A stretch of DNA of 64,000 nucleotides from Polytrichum commune (lineage: Eukaryota; Streptophyta; Polytrichopsida; Polytrichales; Polytrichaceae). The stretch lies in contig OX485804.1 in assembly GCA_950295325.1 (NCBI GenBank), forward strand, positions 12,398,001-12,462,000. Direction: 5' to 3'. Below the pieces are notes generated by a model, which was not told the DNA's origin, did no database searches, and saw only the letters and a program-made list of their open reading frames with translations. The first letter of the stretch is position 1. Every line of letters starts with the position of its first letter. This document shows positions 58,050-64,000 of this stretch, piece by piece. A program made the position numbers and the translations under genes.

Positions 58050-59345
58050 GAGAAGGTGAGAGAAATTACCAAGCAAGCACTAAGAAACATGGTTCAAGTG
58101 TGATTAACTAAGTTCTACAAAAAGGTTAGTTAGAACTAAGAACTATTATTACGATCGATTCAAGCCGTGGCTTTGAGGTCTTGATATGTATAAAGCATGA
58201 GTTTATAACCACATAACCGGTTTTTCTGTCCATGCGGAGGATGTAGTTCATCCATAACCTTTGGCTCACATCCATTAATACACTACTTATATGTCATAAC
58301 CGGCAAGCGCAGATGGATGTCTAGTTGTTATCCCAACTCATCATTCACATTCCTTTCACTGATTATGTAGTCTGTAAATAATCACTCATCCAAGCAGAGA
58401 ACACTCTATGTGAGTTTTCTATTCGCAAAAAGAGCAATGCAATCATAACCTCTAGGTATTGTCTATGAGCAAACCCTTAATAAATATAAAAAGCTATAGC
58501 TATGAAAAGGTACGAGAAATACCAAGGATCCACTGGACATGGCCTCTCTTATAATCAAGAAAGTTTCACGGAATGTTTAACAATAAGTGGAAACTATTGT
58601 GATGATTGATTGCATAAGAGAAATACCAAGCACCCAAGGGCACGGTCTCGTTTGTAATGAAGTCCACAAAAGGTTAAGTAGGAACTATAATTACGATTGA
58701 AAGCACTAGTTTTAATTTCTTGATATCCAAAATGCGTTTGTAATAAATGGTCACTCGTCCAAGCGAAGAGCACGTCATCCTTAACCTTTGTTTTCCATTC
58801 ATGAGTGGAATGGCTATCTCCAAAGGTCATAAATATCCAACACACAAGGACATGGCTTAGCCGAGCTTCACAAAAGGTCGAGTGGAAACTATTGGGAATA
58901 GTTCCGTTGGTTCTAAAATGTTGGCATCCAATATGGGTTTATAACCACATAGTCAGTCGTTCGTCCAAGTGGAGAGCACTTCCAACAACTCCCATGCAAA
59001 TTTATATCCACAAAGAGAGGGTATCGTCCCTGCCCTCCCATTCATGTCCTAGAGCATACCAGTTTCGTCCAATGGTCATGAAATGGTATGAGAATTACCA
59101 AGCACACAAAGACATGGCATGGAGTGTAAGTAAATTGCACAAAATGTTGAGTAAGAGTTATTAAGATTGGTTGCAATGGTCCTAAAATCTTGGTCTCCAA
59201 AATGAGTTTATAACCACAAAACTAAATATGACCGAGTCATCCAAATGGAGAGTATTTTTAGCATCTCCTAGATGTGGGTTGTTTTTCCTCTCCATGCTGA
59301 GAGCATTTCATCCATAACCTCCGGCTTCCGTCCATGAGCTCACCA
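58050..59345 (+). repeat. Diverged tandem array, unit roughly 200-260 bp
   Basis: The order AAAT(T)ACCAAGCA, then ACATGG, CACAAAAGGTTAAGTAGGAACTA or a variant, GAGTTTATAACCACATA and CCAAG(C/T)GGAGAGCAC recurs with starts near 58065, 58618, 58825 and 59090, plus a partial unit near 58520. Identity is low, so the array is old. Confidence 0.6.
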
Positions 59346-59396
59346 ATTTTGTCCCATCAACAACTAAAGTTAGGTGGATGTGTTGTTACTGCCACA

Positions 59397-59424
59397 TCTC
59401 CTCTCCTCTCCTCTCCTCTCCTCT
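59397..59424. repeat. CTCCT pentanucleotide microsatellite
   Basis: About five tandem CTCCT units, directly after the diverged array. Confidence 0.9.
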
Positions 59425-59909
59425 TGCCGGTTATGTAGTCCAAACATCTCATACGAATTGATTACATGTTAACAAAACATCAGTACGGAACCGCTTCTTA
59501 TAACCAATAGGATGTATGTGGTGAGAACTGATTCATGTCCAAATGAAAGAAACAAGAACGTAATTGTGGGTTGGAGGAATCCAGAATAAGCTTCCACGTC
59601 TGTTATCAAAAGCTCTTAGTGATTGGAATCCTGGGGAAGGAAACATTGAATTCTCGAGACTTTTGAGCTCATCTGTTAAAAGAGCTCAGCCATGATGCCA
59701 TTGCCTTTTTGTAGTGAACAGTTTCATGCTTACCTGTCACGCAAGGAACTTGGAGGGATTGATGCAGTAAACATGAAATCTGAGAAGAGAATAAGGTTTT
59801 TTGCAATGCTAGGATTAAAGTACACTTGAAGACTACAGTTATTAAGTTGACGGTGACTACTATTGATGTTCCGAATTGAATATTTAATGATGTTGTGGTG
59901 ACAACAAAA

Positions 59910-60122
59910 CTATGAATGGGGAGAACTGACTGCTAGTTACAGTTGAACCGCTTAAGGTTCAAGACTTCAGGGGGGGGGGGGGAACTACCAGTTATTTTAG
60001 AGGATTTAAGATAATATACCTCAAATAATAAAGAAAAAACCGAAAGATGTCAACATGTAACTAGTTGGACTTGGAAAGACTGGAATCTCGACCGATTGTG
60101 TCCAAAAATCTCCATGGGCATT
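59910..60122 (-). mobile_element. Family A MITE with a G-run
   Basis: Begins near ATGGGGAGAACTGACTGC and carries TGTCAACATGTAACTAGTTG and TGTCCAAAAATCTCC. A run of about 13 G near 59970-59983 lies inside it. The flanks ACAACAAA and ACAACCAG are similar but not identical. Confidence 0.7.
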
Positions 60123-60755
60123 ACAACCAGATCGGGTTCATTGAATGTCTCCTTTAAAATGAATATATTGGAAAGGGTCAGGCTATTCATATCAACTCCA
60201 ATAGCGGTTTGGTTTCCTAACACATGCTGAGGGGATATTAGTAAAAATTGACTCCTATTAGTTGTTTGTTGAATCTTCCCCGATTTAAAGTTCACTAGAC
60301 TAATTCAAGGTCTCTAACCATGATTTGGGAGGTTTTAGGTCAAAATAGTAACACCCAAGCTCTACAACAGAAATTAGCAATTTCATCCTCCCTCCCTTGG
60401 TGTGCCTTCCCCTTGGTAAGTGTTGTGAACATTTACCCCTCCAAGTGATATTTTTAAGGCACATAATTACCTCCTCATAATCCTATATCGAGAAATATCA
60501 ATGTAATAATGTATAGATCATCCCAACCATATCAATTTGTATGCGTTGTATCAGTGATTACTTAATAAGCTAATATGTGAAATTAGGTGGCCTTCACAAA
60601 TAGGTTCAATAGAGTTTATATTTAGTAAATTTTTGTTTTTTATTCTATTTTCATTGAAAACACTACGTCGTGGTCTGAGTCCGCTTTACACCATGACACG
60701 TGACCAAGACTTCCAAAATGTGAAGCCAATTTCTCTTGGCCATAGCACATAGTTT

Positions 60756-61416
60756 CAATGCCCTGGGAGCTTTTTGGGCATAATCGGTCAAAATCCCACC
60801 GTTTCCAGGTCCAACTAATTACATCTTGTGACCTTTTGATTTTTCTTTATCGCTTTGACATATATTCCATAGATTCCTCTAAAATGATTAGTAATGGTAT
60901 GAGATGACCCTCGGGGGGTTCACTGGCGAAAATCGTAGAACAATGTGCGATAAAAAATAGGGTCCAATATATTCATTGTAGATAAATTTTGGAAAAAATG
61001 TACATGTAAAATAGGGGATTTTAAAATAATGAAACATGTTTACATGTAAAATACCGTCACCTTATAATCTTTTCTGCAAGGTAAATACCCCCCCCCCCCC
61101 AATAAATAAGTCCCGAACGCACGTGTATGCAAAATATAAGAGGGAGTGAACCCCCCGAGAGATGACCCTAAACTACCACATGATAATGGAAAGGTACCCA
61201 AACCAAATGGAGTGGTTGGCAACTCAATTCCCGGCCGTGAAATCATCTCTCTACTCGACATGGAACTAATCACGTGGTCAAATGCCTCCTCTGTTCCCCC
61301 CCCCCCCCCCAAAAAAAAAGGTCGATAATTTTCCTAAAGACTGAAACTTCAACGACTTATCTCTCAAACTTGATCGGTTCATCTGCAACAGGCAGTTGGT
61401 TCTCCCCCGTTCATTG
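60756..61416 (+). mobile_element. Family A MITE interrupted by a nested insertion
   Basis: The left part, 60756-60895, ends AAAATGATTAGTAAT; the right part resumes at about 61321 with GTCGATAATTTTCCTAAAG. Ends CAATGCCCTGGGAG and CTCCCCCGTTCATTG. Flanks CATAGTTT and CATTGTTT differ at one base. The interrupting 425 bp contains the family B element at 60910-61159 and a C16/A9 run at 61301-61319. Confidence 0.78.
60910..61159 (+). mobile_element. Family B MITE, intact (250 bp)
   Basis: Perfect TIR CTCGGGGGGTTCACT at both ends. Flanks AGATGACC at 60902-60909 and 61160-61167, or GAGATGACC if the terminal G is counted. Subterminal regions match both ends of the 1325-bp element at 11171-12495 in inverted orientation. 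An internal C12 run lies near 61089-61100. It is the short relative that defines the family. Confidence 0.87.
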
Positions 61417-62149
61417 CATTGTTTGTGATTTCTTCAAACATCTCCAACTCATTATACCCTTCAATAAACATCACACAATCTCATGCGACACGGAACTTAA
61501 CTTAACATCAACGGTCGGAGGCCGAAACTCACAGGTAGTTGGAAAACCAAGGACTCTCTGTGCATATTTAAGGATCTTTAAGAACTCCAAAGTATAGTTG
61601 AAAGTGGTTGACACACGTACTGCACCAGTGGAGTTAACTAACACTCATCATAATATAGTAATCCGAGCTGTGGCATTGACCCTCGTGGCCAGGTCGATCT
61701 CCTCATAAAACTAATCACTGTAAGTTAAGTAGTGGATAGATGGCATTGAAGTTGATTGCAACAATATAATTAAGCCACGCCCCGGCCACACAACGGAACC
61801 GTCTCCGGCCGTGAGCCAGCTTATAAGTTAGTTGATTCAAGTTAAGTTAGAGTCAAAGTTTCCGTTGCCTTCAATGGAGAGTGGAAGATTTTAAAGGCCC
61901 TCAGAAGCTGATTAGTTGCACATGTGCGCAACATTGGGGGTTGCAGATTTGATGGCCTTTCCGTGGCTTTAATTGAAGGACTTTTAGGGACACACCTGAC
62001 CTCACTAATTTTAGTTGTGTCCATGATGACCATTAATGAGGAGGCTCCCTAGATTACATAGCTTCCAGCTTCGTCGTAGTGACTTGGAAGACCCCATCTT
62101 CAAAGTTGCTCCTCTTTATCGATAACTTATTCCTTACGATGATGACCCT
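61417..62149. other. No gene recognised
   Basis: Spacer between family A copies. Short frames have no domain resemblance. Confidence 0.3.
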
Positions 62150-62309
62150 ATAATCCTAGTGTTTCTAAGTTCAACCAGTTACATGTGGTGATCTTTCGAT
62201 GTTTCTTTAATGATTTAGGGTATATTTTATAAATTCCTTCTAAAATGGTGGATGCTTTTTTTGAAGTTTTGGACTTCCACCGGTTCTTTCTCAAACTCGA
62301 CCGGTTTGG
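62150..62309 (+). mobile_element. Family A MITE, both ends missing
   Basis: AATCCTAGTGTTTCTAAG, ACCAGTTACATGTGGTG and TTCTCAAACTCGACCGG are in family order. Confidence 0.65.
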
Positions 62310-62313
62310 TAGT

Positions 62314-62402
62314 CCTGCCACACCAAGGTTGGTTGGGCAAGTCATCTGGTGGACCTAGTCAAGGAGGCATTTGGTTGGGCCGGTTTGGTGTGGCAGGGCA
62401 CC
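62314..62402. repeat. Short imperfect hairpin
   Basis: CCTGCCACACCAAGGTTGG at the left pairs with TTTGGTGTGGCAGG at the right, enclosing a GTTGGGCAAG...TTGGTTGGGCC segment. Confidence 0.5.
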
Positions 62403-64000
62403 AACCACTCCTCCACTACTCTTCCTTCAATCAACATTCTAGGTTCTTGTAGTATAGTGTTCTCCGTAAGTTTCTTATAGAAAGAAGATTTCGGGCAGGT
62501 GCTCCGGTTGGCTAGCTGCAAGGGGGTGTTTCTTATAGCTTGGAATGTTTTTTTGAAAGTAGGATTGAACCCATACTCACCATCAGACACCTTGCACTAG
62601 TCATGTGAGATTATGTTGGGATGAATAATGCCATAACTTGATCTAGGGCGTAGGTTTTTACCAACCCCACTAACTTGGTTGCCATGAATCCTATTCCAAA
62701 TTCCACTACAATGCACTAGTAGAACGTGCTCGTAGAATGCGCTAATAAATTATAAGTAATGTGGCCCTTGGGAGCGAAGGAGACTCTTGCTTTTATTTAG
62801 TCCCAAGCATGCCCCCCTTCATTAAACTACAATTGTTTGTAGATAGATATAAACATTGGGTTTTAGCACGAAGCGAGCATGAATGAAGAGCCTCTCCGCC
62901 CACAAGTCGATGCTCTCTTTTGGGGAATTACTAATTGACAATTAACCATGAGTATGAGGAGGTGAATGTCCAATTACCTAAAGGTGTATGAAAATAACTT
63001 GATTTTTTATTTATTTTTGAGATGTTAAACAAGTTTTGACCTTGTCTTTTTAGTTGTGCTACCCCTAGCTCACTACACTAAATGATTGTATTAATTGTCA
63101 TGTGGTGTTTAAGTCATTTTAGTAACATTCTAATAGCTCCTCTTATGACTGAGTTCACAAGTGCTCTCATGCCAACTTACTTTTAGTTCATTCACTTTTA
63201 GTTTGGTGTGATATGCATCCTAACATTTCCGTAATGAAATATTGACATGGATAATTGGAAAATCGGTTGAATTCGTCACTTAGTAAGTGAAAGTCATTGC
63301 AACAATATTGGGGGTCACAATCTCTCATATTAATGCATACACGTGCGCTCATGACCTATTTATCGAGGGGCTATTTACCTTGCAAATAGATAATAAGGTA
63401 TGATATTTTTCAAAATAAAGGCAAATGCTTGTATTTTAATACACCCTATCAATAATTCAACCACAAGCACTATGTCATTAGTTACTAGATACTTTATGAA
63501 CATATTACATATTTCAACACCACAATTGGTATATTCCCTTGGTGGCTACACATTGCATATTCTTGTAAGGTAAGCGAGTGTTAAATGGTCACTTTATACT
63601 ATGCACCCACTTCTTGTAGGTTGCAAAACATGCAATTAGTGTGAGATGACTGCCAATTCCAAATCATGTCCGTAGTCATTTGCCTCATAATTTTCAAAGG
63701 TCGTTGAAATCTCTATTCATTGTCAAAGAGAAGATTCTCACAGTGATCAAATGAACACGTAGGTCTCCCCCTCCCCCAAAACTAGCATTTAAGTATGTTT
63801 GGACAAACCATATATTCAAAAATAATAAAGGATGTGCACTTGTAGGGACAAAAACATCAAAAGCAATGACACAACAACCTCAACTTCAAATGCTTGCCAA
63901 CCAGCATACTCATGTAGTTTTGCAATTTAGTGTACATCATATTAGCAGTTGGAATTGTCCAAAATTCATGCAAATATTCAAATATACCTAAACCATGGTT
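62403..64000. other. No gene recognised; includes a family B fragment
   Basis: About 63310-63470 follows the subterminal sequence of family B (GCATACACGTGCG, GGGGCTATTTACCTTGCAAA) without the CTCGGGG end. 62878-62898 repeats sequence found at about 9330-9355. Otherwise AT-rich. Confidence 0.4.

Noticed and set aside
61040-61312. 90-codon minus frame
   Set aside because: Half lies in a family B MITE and its start is a poly-C run; the remaining part is too short to judge.

Overview
The window reads as nuclear DNA of a land plant with a large, repeat-rich genome. Three genes of plant or eukaryotic families are split by spliceosomal introns with GT-AG borders and matching phases, and the space between them is packed with short terminal-inverted-repeat (TIR) elements, hairpins, decayed tandem arrays and transposon-like gene relics. 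I cannot place the species. A SHINE-type AP2/ERF gene points to land plants, and the gene density and repeat load would suit a non-seed vascular plant or a gymnosperm, but that is inference.

Layout. 1-1901 (+): 3' part of an F-box gene, with one intron carrying a tandem repeat. 4154-9287 (-): a six-exon gene for a 349-residue zinc-less quinone oxidoreductase of the PIG3/TP53I3 type, worked out exon by exon. 9.3-54 kb: accessory DNA made mostly of non-autonomous DNA transposons, with at least two broken genes (a SWIM zinc-finger relic at 11.1-13.4 kb and an unassigned relic at 26.4-27.1 kb), each interrupted by an element with a visible target duplication, plus a spliced coding fragment of unknown product at 34.3 kb. 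55132-56807 (-): a two-exon SHINE/WIN1-type AP2/ERF gene, 231 residues, with a decayed tandem repeat beyond its stop codon. 58-64 kb: a diverged tandem array, nested elements, then low-complexity intergenic DNA.

Recurring element families: A, about 230 bp, hAT-like, TIR CARTGATCGGGGAG, 8-bp target duplications, 12 copies or fragments; B, TIR CTCGGGGGG with long G/C runs, 8- or 9-bp duplications; C (about 500 bp), D (about 520 bp) and F (760 bp), 3-bp TWA/TNA duplications as in PIF/Harbinger; E, about 470 bp, flanked by TA; G, 410 bp, 8-bp duplication. No element here carries an intact transposase, so all would depend on enzymes encoded elsewhere. The three host genes show no functional link to each other: protein turnover, quinone reduction and probably cuticle regulation. 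No rRNA, tRNA or CRISPR array was recognised.
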